The position numbers and the translations under genes are program-made. A stretch of DNA of 64,000 bases, taken from the NCBI GenBank assembly GCA_963853835.1, contig OY970826.1:77122929-77186928 (forward strand), written 5' to 3'. This document shows, in pieces, positions 11,378 to 21,427 of the stretch (positions within the stretch are counted from its first letter, which is position 1; every line of letters starts with the position of its first letter). The notes beneath the pieces were generated by a model, which was not told where the DNA came from, made no database searches, and worked only from the letters and a program-made list of their open reading frames with translations. This stretch comes from Calendula officinalis (taxonomy: Eukaryota > Streptophyta > Magnoliopsida > Asterales > Asteraceae).

Positions 11378-12229
11378 TTGTACACAAACTTCACTTCGAT
11401 TATGATATAAGCTAATATACGAAAACTTGAATTACATCCATGTGGAAAAAGGTATTACACCATTATCAACGATACTTCAACGACAGTGTAGTGTTGAATT
11501 TTTGGGTCAATATATAATATGTGGTTCTTGCAATTACAAGTTTACATAAAATACGAATTTTATCCTTTGAATATACATATATGTTTTTCCAAAAATCAAA
11601 CTAAAATAAAGCTGTGTGGAAATAAAAATTACATCAATATCAAAGAGGAAAACTAATACGGAGTAGCGGTTTTCTATTTATGGAAAACCAAAATAGTTGA
11701 AAACTCCATTTTTTTTTACATTACACACTTTTATCATAATTATTTTAGGAAGTAGTTTCTTTACTCATAGGTATTATATGTATTATGTATGATTATTTGC
11801 ATTTCACATCTTTCATATCCCTCCTTTAGTAGAATTGTGTATCTTTATTATTGCAGTTGTAGTTGAAAACTGAAAAGTTTGTTAAAAATTTAGTTATAGA
11901 ATAAAAAATGATTTTTTTTTTCAAAAGTTCAACCTGAACACGATTTTTATTTCCTAAGTTTTAGTTGAACATTTCCCTAAAAAACTAGTTAAGAGATTTT
12001 TTTAATTAAGATTCAACTTGTATTAGTATGAATCATAAATAATTGACATGTAACACCAATTATGTAAAACTGGTGACATGATACATCAACAATTGTAATT
12101 GATCAAATGAACTATATACGAAGTATAATGCAACGGTTAAATATTCTATATAGCTAGATTATCAAAATTTTAAACGAGTAATGTTGAAACCAGATGCGAA
12201 TAGGCTCGTCATTACTCATTAAGTCATTA
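11378..12229. other. AT-rich intergenic DNA
   Basis: No gene was found. It starts with the second copy (near 11388) of the block GTACACAAACT...AGCTAA that also lies upstream of the S28 gene. The remainder is AT-rich. Confidence 0.4.
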
Positions 12230-12560
12230 GTTAGGAATATTAGCAACAATATGATGTCAATCTTGATATTCCGTTGCGCAACCAACCAACTATTGTGTTT
12301 TAGGCACTCACTGGAATGTTACGTCCAAGAAAGGACACACTGAAAATATGAAACAAACCATACGATAATACACAAAAAACGAAAACACATATCATCTCGT
12401 ACATCTCTCAAGATGTCGGCCTCCTCTTCTGTATAAAGAAATATTAGCGCACTTTCAATGAGACCACCCTAGTGTTTACGCTTCACGGCATAACGTTGTC
12501 GAAAGGTCGTGTAACTTTCTTGTCTTAATATAATCTTTCTAATTATCTCATATTCATTTG
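12230..12560 (-). pseudogene. S28 carboxypeptidase remnant: fused pieces of first and last exons
   Basis: On the minus strand, 12540-12405 gives QESYTTFRQRYAVK and, after a stop, weakly similar sequence. This matches residues about 89-125 of the intact neighbour (PESYTTFQQRYVVI). Directly after it, 12345-12240 matches the neighbour's last exon at the DNA level, sharing the complement of GCGCAACCAACCAA and GTCCAAG. The other seven exons are missing and stops are present. It is the carcass of a tandem duplicate about 2.7 kb upstream of the functional gene. Confidence 0.75.
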
Positions 12561-12824
12561 ATCAATATAAATGTATAAATCAAAATAATGAGATTTGTGT
12601 TATCAAATAATGTTTTTATTAATCCCTTAAACTTTAAAATATTGAAATTACCACCACCCACCACACATTATCACTTTCACCATCACCGCCCACCATACGC
12701 CACCACCACCAGCACCACTCACCAATTGATCACAAAATATAGTTACAGGTACCTGCTAAGGTGGCATTGCACATGTACCCTTCTATTATTTATTTATGTC
12801 TACGCAAAACACTTTTTTAAAGAA

Positions 12825-12989
12825 GGAAAATTATAATGACAGTCCTAAGGGTTATCAATAACAAGCCAGTACATGCATCAAAATTTCTACAATAAACAAT
12901 AACCGCCCCTGCAATTTAGGAATTATCCCCCACTAATAAAAGCACAAACGATTTATACATGAAACTACCCCTTAATGACAGCCAACCCA
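12825..12989 (-). mobile_element. Mutator-like MITE family M, copy 2
   Basis: A 165-bp element flanked by a perfect 9-bp duplication TTTAAAGAA (12816-12824 and 12990-12998). It starts GGAAAATTATAATGACAG and ends TTAATGACAGCCAACCCA. Its inside shares, in inverse orientation, the CCTAAATT...GGTTATT core of copy 1. A short CCACCA tract (about 12650-12722) precedes it. Confidence 0.82.
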
Positions 12990-12998
12990 TTTAAAGAA

Positions 12999-13404
12999 TG
13001 GTAAACGTTTCTAGATTTTACCCAATCTTTAGTTACTTAGTGAATGTGTACTTTAAAGTTTCATTAAAATAACCTTTTTCTTGTGGTTGAGGTTTGTACG
13101 ACTCCTATTCGTCCTAAATAATGAAAGATTTACCGGTTTTCATAGTTTGTCATTGTCATCGATCATGTGATAGCAAAGTCTAGTTTGAAATATTGAGATC
13201 CTTATACCACAAAAATTAATTGGAAAAAACTTGTACACACAAACTCGACTTCATTCATAATATAGGCTTAAATACAATTAGCGTGATCAAATGTTACTGT
13301 CATGTAAAAGTGACAGTATATTGAAACAGGATGAGCAAAACATAAAAAATCATTTTTCCAACTGTTAATTCTTCTGCTATAAAATATCATTATTCACCTC
13401 AGCT
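12999..13404. other. Intergenic DNA downstream of the RING gene
   Basis: No gene was found. It holds the third copy (near 13230) of the S28 5'-flank block, here GTACACACAAACTCGACTTC. The RING gene's 3' UTR may extend into the right end. Confidence 0.4.
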
Positions 13405-15745
13405 TTAGGGGTGCCTGATACTTTCCTTTAACTTTGACCAGTTTATATTATCGGCACATTTTGGGCATATATACATGTGCGCAGATCTGAATGAACACAA
13501 TAAAAATAACTTAATTATTTAACGGACGAATATTAATTATATATAACTAACTACATATTGCGGTCAGTACTTTATGTATCATTTTATTGCATAGACAATC
13601 CTTTTAAACGTACATGTGGTTAGTTAAATAACCATTTTATTGCACGAAAGGCATTTAAAAGGATTGTGTATGCAATAATAGTAAAACCGAATAATATAAA
13701 GTACTGAGTTTCAACTTTTGAAAAAGAAATGACCAAAGTTGCAATCTGTAATCAGTTAAAGAACCATTTATGAAATTAACTCATATATTGATAAAAAGAA
13801 TGTTAGTTTGTTACCTATCGGGTAAAGATTCAAAACCATTGTCACAACATAAGAAGCAAACTCCTTCACATGCCCCTAATTATGATAACAAAAATAAATA
13901 TAAAACAGTTTAAATGTAGAAAAAAAGTAAAATCAAATTATATTAAAAACTGAAATGAGGTAATTAAAAAGACAAACCTCGCGAATTCGATGATAGATTT
14001 AGAGCAGTAAAAACCTCGGTTTTAACTGAGTGTTGCAACTGTAATTGCATATTCATGCAGGATTCCAACATCTTCTGCATATCATCCATCCTTTGTTGAA
14101 GTAAATCCATATCAGTCCTTAATCCATTAATAATATCTCCTTCCTGCACCATATATCAACAATTATATATATGTATATATACAGTTGTATGTATAACACA
14201 ATATGTAAAACTCACGGTTACAAGGTGGTTATGGAAATTGGTTGGATCAGTTACACTTGGTGGTTGGTGTTCTTGCATCCATTCATTTTCTGATTCAAAT
14301 GTCTGATATTGTCTTTGTACATATGATTGCATTAATTGGTCAAGTCTTGTACCGAAATCACTTTGAAGAAGATTAGAAACTCTTCTCCTACATTTTTAAA
14401 TAATTATTTTCTTAATTAATTTATATAATTTAATAATGGAAATGGATAACTAACTTATTTACCTGTTTGTAAGCTCTCTGAGTTCAATCCTGCTGCTGCC
14501 ATTTTCATCATCAGATGGATAAAATGCATTATTATTATTACTATCGATTAGAACAGATTCCAAATATGAATTCCCGCCAAACCAAATATCTTCATGTGAT
14601 TCTTGAAAATCACTTCTTATTGTTTCTTCATACCATTCTTGTTCATTTTCAACTGAATTGACATTTATGCCCTCATCTGACTCATTATGGATTAAATTAC
14701 GCCATACATCATCATCATCATCATCATCATTTTCTCCAGTAACTGACAGTTCATGTATTTCTAGTTCCTCCACGTTAGTTTCTAAATTTTCATCTATGTC
14801 ATTTGGTACAATTTGTTCATAATTCGTTTCATTGTCAGATAATGTGTCAGAGTCAGACTGAGTATGGTCAACAATGAGTGGTAGTTTGTTAGTTGACTCA
14901 AATGTTTCAGTAATGTCATCAGATTGTTCATAATTTACAACATTAAATATGGACCTTATATCAGAAACAGCATGTGTTCGCCTCAATAATCCCAACTCAC
15001 TTGCAGTTGCTGCAACAGAATTCTGTTTTTCATCATCTACAAATCTTTGATTCCTCAAAAATCTACCTTTTAGTAATGCCTGTAACAAAATTGTAACATT
15101 AGTAATGACTACTACAAGGGCGATTATGTAATTTACTAAAAATTTAAAAGAGCTCACCTGAATTCGATGCCGATGCCCAAAATTTGAAACAAATCGATTC
15201 TTCAACAAATCATCAACTTCTTTCTTCCTTTCTTTCTCAAACTTTTTTAACAGATCAAGAACAGCTTGTCTTCCATATATCCTAACGATAGAACTATGAA
15301 CTCGTTTGATTTGGGGATCATTTTCTGTAACTGACTCTTGTAAACAAGTTTGACCAGTTTGACTGGTTGACTCAATCCACTCCCTTACTATCCTCACTCT
15401 CTTGCACTCAAAGCTTTTGCTTCCCCATTCATGGAAGATCTTCCTCACGCGTTCTTTTTCTGGAACATCGGAAGAAGGAAATTGTTGATTTTGGGGACAA
15501 TTGTTTTCGATTTCATTTGCATAAATTGTTGATGTATTTTCACTTTCAATGCTTTCAATTTCTAAAGTAGATGAACATGGGCTTTCGGGGGTGGTAAGAA
15601 CCCTAGAATTTTCTCCATTTTTGGCCTCGTTTTCAAGATTTCGCCACATTTTTCGGATGAATGATGTACGGGTGGTTGACTGAGAATGATTTTCACCAAG
15701 ATATGAATCGAGAACCGAAGTTTTATGTAATCCAGTAACCGCCAT
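13405..15745 (-). CDS. Large acidic protein with degenerate C-terminal RING (plant RING/U-box E3-like family)
   Basis: Predicted exons: 15745-15158, 15079-14463, 14387-14216, 14143-13978, 13875-13815 and 13486-13405. Introns are GT-AG and the frame is continuous for 561 residues. Hallmarks of the plant family that includes Arabidopsis EDA18-like RING proteins are REWIESTSQ near 120, DLLKNRFVSNFGHRHRIQ and LLKGRFLRNQRF around exons 1-2, RRRVSNLLQSDF, LDQLMQSYVQRQ, and a coiled coil (LRTDMDLLQQRMDDMQKML). Family members end in a C3HC4 RING and act as ubiquitin ligases. Here the finger reads C521-x2-C524, then S536 where Cys is expected, H538, C542-x2-C545. The protein stops before any last Cys pair. 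Ligase activity is therefore doubtful. Intron 1 (78 bp) is stop-free and frame-neutral. The middle is Asp/Glu-rich with a (D)n tract from an ATC repeat. Confidence 0.75.
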
Positions 15746-16198
15746 TTCTTAACACTTAACCTCAACGCTTTCAAAGAAATCTATTTGTTCCAAACACTTT
15801 TGTTGTTGAAACTTGTAAGATTGCTACATTTCACTAGCATGATATCGGCCCTAATATAATCCATTAAGTAAATACTTAGATTCTTGTTGAAGGACTAGAC
15901 ATACCACTCTAGTAAGATTCAAGTTGGTTATGGGAACTAAGTTAATCCAGCATTAATAGCAATATTAATACATTATATTTGCAGTTATAGAAAATGATTT
16001 TCCAAATTTGAATTTGAACAAGCAGCAGTAATTGAAATCATAATAGCTTAATAAGTGATTTTCCACATTTAAATTTGAACAAGAAGCAATAATTAGACTA
16101 ATTATCCTCCATAACTACGTAGATTCAACATAAAAAGAAGACATTTTTGGGAACAAAAATAGATAAATTAAATATTGAGCGATTGAAATAATTTCATC
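15746..16198 (-). promoter_or_regulatory. 5' region of the RING gene
   Basis: Probable 5' UTR and leader intron or proximal promoter of the gene starting at 15745. Nothing else is recognisable. The transcription start could be as far upstream as 16.7 kb. Confidence 0.35.
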
Positions 16199-16680
16199 CA
16201 GAATAGTCAACGAACCTGTAAAATGCACAATTTTGTACTTCTTTATGCCCCCAATATTTTTCATTAACATGATCAAAATCAAAGATGAAAGATCCTAATC
16301 ATAAAACGCACAAAATATGATCCGATTCAGCATAAACACAACGACATTATTCATAACAATAACTCAATAAGAACTAAAAAAATGAATCGATAATAATTAC
16401 GCAACGGACCTGTGAAATGCTATGTTATTTACTTCTTAACGCCTCGAAATACTTCAGTATCGTTAGAGAAATCAACGAGCCTAAGCATAAATTAAGGAAA
16501 ATACGATCCGGTTGAAGTGAATAATTTCATAAAAATTCATCTATAAACCTATGAAATGCTATGAACTTTACCTCTTTACGCTCCAAATTCTTCAGTAGCT
16601 TGATTGAAATTCATCAATCATAGATCCGTAACACAAAATCAACAAAGCATGAAGTAATTGAAACAATTGCTATATTTATT
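16199..16680. repeat. Three diverged tandem repeats upstream of the RING gene
   Basis: Three successive units of roughly 140-190 bp begin near 16209, 16403 and 16540 with related heads: ACCTGTAAAATGC, ACCTGTGAAATGCTATG and ACCTATGAAATGCTATG. Each is followed by TACTTCTTTATGCC, TACTTCTTAACGCC or TACCTCTTTACGCTCC, then AATA/CTTCAGTA-type sequence. They may be repeated 5' UTR or promoter modules. Confidence 0.6.
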
Positions 16681-17620
16681 CACCTAATTACGTCTAAAAA
16701 ATAGTAGGTATTAGTCTCACCAGAATAGAGTGTAAAGAGAGATGGAGATGAGGGGAGCACGATTCTGTTTGTTAACTGCAACGTCTATTTTTGAAGATGG
16801 GAGGAAGAAGGGGTAATCACGTGAAAAGACCATTCTACCCTTCCTGGAATTTTGTTTTTGTTTTTTATTAATTTTGGAAACTGCCTTTTTCACTTGCTTC
16901 CCTGCAAGGAATACATAGTCTTGAATTCAACGGTAAGTTTGAGAGGATGACTCAAAGGGTCCCTGGTAAAGGTGAATACGATGTCGTATAAGTCACTGCT
17001 TTTTTGGTTCTCTAATTTTTATTTTTATTTCAATTTCTTTTTGCCTTGTATGCATAACTTAAGATGAAAAATTGTATTCACATTTCATTTTTTCTGCTTA
17101 CAAAATTTGACATGTAATATATTAATTATTATTTCTATTTTTGTTGTACATCTATATTAATCAAATGAGTAGAAATATAAATTTGAAAGATTTATTAAAA
17201 ATTAATATCTATCTCATTTAAGATTTACTTTACGTTTGTAGTCATGAATTTCTACTTTGATATGCCTTTAGAAGAAAAATAATATGCTTGTGTGAAACGT
17301 ATCAAACTTAGAGACCTTACATTTTCGATATAAACTATGCTTCATCATTATGTTACCAATAGTTAAATAAAAGCTTCATCATTTCAAAAATAAAAATAAA
17401 AATAGCATGACCTGTCAAAACTGTAAATTAATAATTATCAATGAGAATTTAAGATTAGGCTCTTTAAAGTAAATGTTTGATATAAACTTTAAAATTCACT
17501 CATAAATGTACTGAACGTGACCAATTGTCTATATAACATTTACCATGGCATGAATAGTGTGCTTTTGTCTTATTCGAATTTTTTTCTTATTTAAATACTA
17601 CTAAGCGCAAAAGTTAAACA
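16681..17620. other. Intergenic DNA
   Basis: No gene was seen. A GAGA-rich stretch at about 16735-16760 could be the distal 5' end of the RING transcript. The rest is AT-rich. Confidence 0.35.
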
Positions 17621-17625
17621 AAAGT

Positions 17626-17712
17626 CAAGTTGTCCCAGTGGTTTCTCCCACGCGCTTAGAGCTTTACTTCCCGGAGGGATTCGAGTTCGAAACCAACCTG
17701 GACCAATATTTT
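17626..17712 (+). mobile_element. tRNA-derived SINE head
   Basis: It contains a box-A-like GTTGTCCCAGTGGTT and, about 45 bases later, a box B of GAGTTCGAAACC, followed by TGGACC and a T-rich tail. No proper acceptor or anticodon stem folds, so this is a SINE or tRNA relic, not a tRNA gene. Confidence 0.6.
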
Positions 17713-17939
17713 TTCCCTTCCATTCTAAAAATTAAAAAGTTACAATTTACCCCCTAGACTTTAATACTCTTTTCCTTTTATTCCATAAACTTTAATATGA
17801 TATATTTCACACTTATAAAATAATATTTGACCCTCTAAACTTTATAATATGTAAAAATATTTATTTACTTTAGTCTTATAGAAATATTTGATTTTTTTCA
17901 CTTAACGTAAAAGATAATTTCGATTGTGATTATTTTATA

Positions 17940-18219
17940 TACTTCCTCCGTATCAAAATAAGTTACACAAATTGGATTACACGTTTTTTGAGGTAAAAGA
18001 TTAAAGTAGAGGTTAAAATAGATTAAAGTATATAGTTAGTGGAGGATGGGTCCCATTTTCTTGAATAAAGTGATATTAATGAGTTTTAAAAGTAAAAGTA
18101 AGGGTATAAGGGTAATTTCTCTTTATTAAAGTGGATATTTGGTGGGTATGAGTCCCATTATTTTTACCAAATAAGGAAAGTTTTCAAAGTGTGTCACTTA
18201 TTTTGATACGGAGGAAGTA
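17940..18219. mobile_element. Stowaway-like MITE family S, copy B
   Basis: Left end TACTTCCTCCGTATCAAAAT and right end ATTTTGATACGGAGGAAGTA are inverted copies. The TA at each edge is the target duplication. About 280 bp, non-coding. Confidence 0.9.
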
Positions 18220-18344
18220 TTATTTTTAGAGTATTTTACAAGTTATATATGATATATTTTACAACTGAATAACACAGGTTACGGATATAGTTAAATGTTG
18301 TACAACTAAAATGTTTATTATCTTTTGAGCGTCATATGAAAACT

Positions 18345-18375
18345 CCCGCGACAGCGCGCGGGTAATATTTACTAG
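18345..18375 (+). mobile_element. Helitron-like 3' terminus
   Basis: A GC hairpin, CCCGCGACAGCGCGCGGG (18345-18362), is followed 9 bases later by CTAG and then T. This is the Helitron 3' signature (hairpin, CTRR, insertion before T). The 5' end (TC) could not be fixed. Confidence 0.6.
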
Positions 18376-19375
18376 TTAAGAAACAATTAAGGTCGCCCTT
18401 TTGGGCAAGGAAATATGATAACACCTTTAAAGAGTTTTTAACTCATTATTTAATCACCCTTTTAACAATACAAAGCGGAATTAGTATAGACCGATCAATC
18501 TCTACGCATTCTCTGGGTCCAACAATCTTTTTTTTATGGCAACTTAGTTAGTTAGTGGTTTGAGTCAGCAGTGACATCCAAGCGGGCAGTATATATACCT
18601 ATACCCTTTTGTGGGGAATAAACCACACTACCATGTTTATCTTCAAGTTATGTCCCCAACAAGTGTTGAACCCAAAAGCTCTTGAAGATAAACCTCAATA
18701 TTATCCTTGGTGGCCAACTAATTAGACCAATCGGTTGATTCCAATAATCATATGGGGACAGCAATAAACATTACAGTTGTGTCATTATTCAGTAAATAAA
18801 TACAATTAAATATAAACATTAGTCTAGTTTTTTACACTTGAATTCTAGTTATTGTAAGTTTAAACACCTTGGCAATAATAATTGTTAAGTTATTATACAA
18901 TTAATTAAAGACGTTTTAATCGTTACCTTTTAATTTAGAAATTAAAATAATTGTTGATTGTTTAACATCTAGGATTTTTTTTATAAAGGGTTAATTTTGT
19001 TGTTATGTACAAATATTTAAACATAACCATATTTAGTAAGTAATAATTTTTAAGATGGTGATTCTTTTATAATTATTTTACAACGTTTTTAAACACTAAT
19101 TTTTTTTCTTAAAACAATACGTTAAAGAATATCATTAATATATTTTTAATTAGTAATGTAGAAACAATGTCACTACTTCGTAGATTATGTGCTCGACTTG
19201 TCTTCACTCCTCCACTCCAATTTGACATTCTCCGGTCCATGATTATACAATGGATATTTTGACCCGAATACGACATTTGACCCGAATACGCATACTTACT
19301 TCATAGTTCATACTATATTGCCTTGATTTACCTAAAAACGGCTATAAAATCATCCTCCAACTAATTAGATTCAAC
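18376..19375. other. Intergenic DNA
   Basis: No gene was found. A segment at about 18540-18760 is less AT-rich and contains an inverted pair (CTTCAAGTTATG and CTTGAAGATAAACC), perhaps an old repeat of unknown class. Confidence 0.3.
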
Positions 19376-19990
19376 ATGTCTTCTTCCCTTACAATGATGA
19401 AAAAACCCCCACTTTGTTTTGGTACCCTTACTAGCACAAGGTCACATGATGGGTATGGCTAGATTATTTGCCGAAAAGGGGTTGTTATTAGCTTATCCCT
19501 CAAAATACCTCAAGATCCGCCACTAATATCAAGCGGGCTCGAGAAATTCACGGGCTTCCCGTAAACCTGGTCGAAATCCCATTCCCTTTGCAAGAAGTGG
19601 GATTGCCATCAGGTTGCGAGAACCTAGATAGTCTCCCCTCGAGAAATCTCATGCACAAATTCTTTGAAGCTCTCGATTTGTTACAAAAGCCATTAGAAGA
19701 TTATTTGGAAAAGCAAAACCTTCCTATAAGTTGCATTATTTCGGCCAAGTACATGTACTAGACGTCTAAAACAGCCGAAAAGTTTAAGGTTCCAAGGATT
19801 GTTTTCCATTGAACCGGTGCCTTTTCATTGTTGTGCTCCATAAGCCACATGTTTCCGCGGTGCCTGACTCGGATCTCTTCAAGTTTCCAAGAATTTTCAA
19901 GAATGCAACTCCCACGGGCAGTTGTGGCATCGGGTAACTTTAATGACAATCGGGTCAAAGTCAATGAAGGTGAATAGTAGTAATCAACAC
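19376..19990 (+). pseudogene. UDP-glycosyltransferase (UGT73-type) pseudogene, 5' part
   Basis: Translation in shifting frames gives the N-terminal hallmarks of family-1 UGTs: FVLVPLLAQGHM, then LVEIPFPLQEVGLPSGCENL, then QKPLEDYLEKQNLPISCIIS and TSKTAEKFKVPRIVFH. At least two frameshifts and several stops separate these pieces. The sequence ends around the middle of the protein with QLPRAVVASGNFNDN, and no PSPG UDP-sugar box follows. It is a truncated, dead copy. The long minus-strand ORF covering it (19758-20198) is a shadow. UGT73 is inferred from the EVGLPSGCENL-type motif. Confidence 0.8.
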
Positions 19991-20549
19991 ATTTAAGGAT
20001 CTTGAGCATCTTTTCATTAATGCATACCAAGAGACAATATAAAAGAAAATATAGTGTATTGGACCCGTTTCTATGTGTAACAAAGAAACCTCGGACAAAT
20101 TCACACGACGGAATAATGCTTCGATCAAATTTTTTCACAAATAAACCTTTGATTGTCAAAATTTTCAAACATAGCAACGACTTTTTTAATTTTTGCAATT
20201 TGGAAAATATTTTACCCGGAATGACGAGTCGGTATCTTCTAGTGACGTAGCCGATGATTTAATTTTTCTCTTTTTATTCTAATTAATCTTATGTTGATTT
20301 GAGCTATAATTCTTAAACAACTCATCCATTTCAACCTCTTATTTCTCTTGTGCAACAAAATCTCTTGATCGCAACCATGGTGATTCAATTATAATGATTA
20401 AAAATGAAGAACGTACTAATATATTTATTGTTGATCACTGTAGTTAAATAACCATAAAATATGAATATCACCATTTCCTCCTAAAACGTTTCTTATATTG
20501 TTAGGTAAGGTTACTAAATTAGGAAGCAATTTTGTGCTTTTAAATATTA
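19991..20549. other. Intergenic DNA
   Basis: The short ORFs on both strands here (20002-20250 and 20425-20661) resemble no family I know and have unremarkable composition. No feature is supported. Confidence 0.3.
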
Positions 20550-20600
20550 CTAGCAGTGACCCGTGCAATGCGACGACAATAGTAAAAATAAATATTGTAT
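20550..20600 (-). mobile_element. Possible Helitron 3' terminus
   Basis: Read on the minus strand, CATTGCACGGGTCACTG is followed by CTAG then T. This resembles the GC-foldback plus CTAG end of plant Helitrons. The hairpin is weak. Confidence 0.4.
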
Positions 20601-21422
20601 CGGTGGGCAACAAGTCATCTTCGATGCTTGAGTTTAAAGACAAAAATGTCATCATTAACAATTGAGAACAAAAGCAAATTACTTGGTGAGAGATTAAGCT
20701 AGAGATTGCAATAAATCAGCAAAAATGGATACACAAGTGTGTGTTCCAAACCTGTATAAACTTATCACCACGCAACCGGATACCAAAAGAATCCGTTGAA
20801 ACAGGCACGAAGCTAGGGCTTTAATTGCTGAATCCGTGTGTTGTTTATGATCTAATGGTCCAATCCGCCAGTTAATAGAATGTGGTTGTTCCAATCAAAA
20901 GCTCCAACTCGGGTTTGAACGCCTCCTTTCAATGTTCCCAATTGTTTCAAACAGAAAATTTTAGAGAAAAAAAAAATCAAAGAATAAAAAGATTCAAATC
21001 ACTGAAAAAAGTATAAAAGAAAGTACATTATGCAATGACAAATAATGATCACATACCCTAATTCTTTTTATTCTTTACTCTACATAAAATGCTAGTCGAA
21101 ACATTCGCACTATAAATATGATTGTGAAATTCCAAAACAACTTATAGGGATTTAGATGAGTAATTTTATATTTAAATATTTAAGTTTTAGCATGTTGAAG
21201 TAGAAAAATTAAGTAAACAAATTTAATCTATTTGTAACTGTTGAAGTCTACGGAACACAAGATCACATCAAGATCCTACAATCTTATATGCTAAGAATTG
21301 AGATAAAATGCAGTATTTGTACATATCATTTGAAAAATGAGCATGTTTTGCTTGATGAAGACCGGGGTCACTTTGTCCTACATTTTCTTGTTATCTTGCA
21401 TCTCAAATCACTTCTTGGTTAA
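20601..21422. other. Intergenic DNA, possibly Helitron interior
   Basis: No supported gene. The 66-codon ORF at 20694-20894 matches nothing I recognise. Confidence 0.3.
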
Positions 21423-21427
21423 CAAAA

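Noticed and set aside
17626..17712. tRNA gene
   Set aside because: Box A and B are present, but no cloverleaf or acceptor stem can be drawn; better read as a SINE head. The same applies at 25300, 50860 and 60535.
19758..20198. 146-codon minus-strand ORF
   Set aside because: Its right half is antisense to the UGT pseudogene and the rest matches nothing I recognise.
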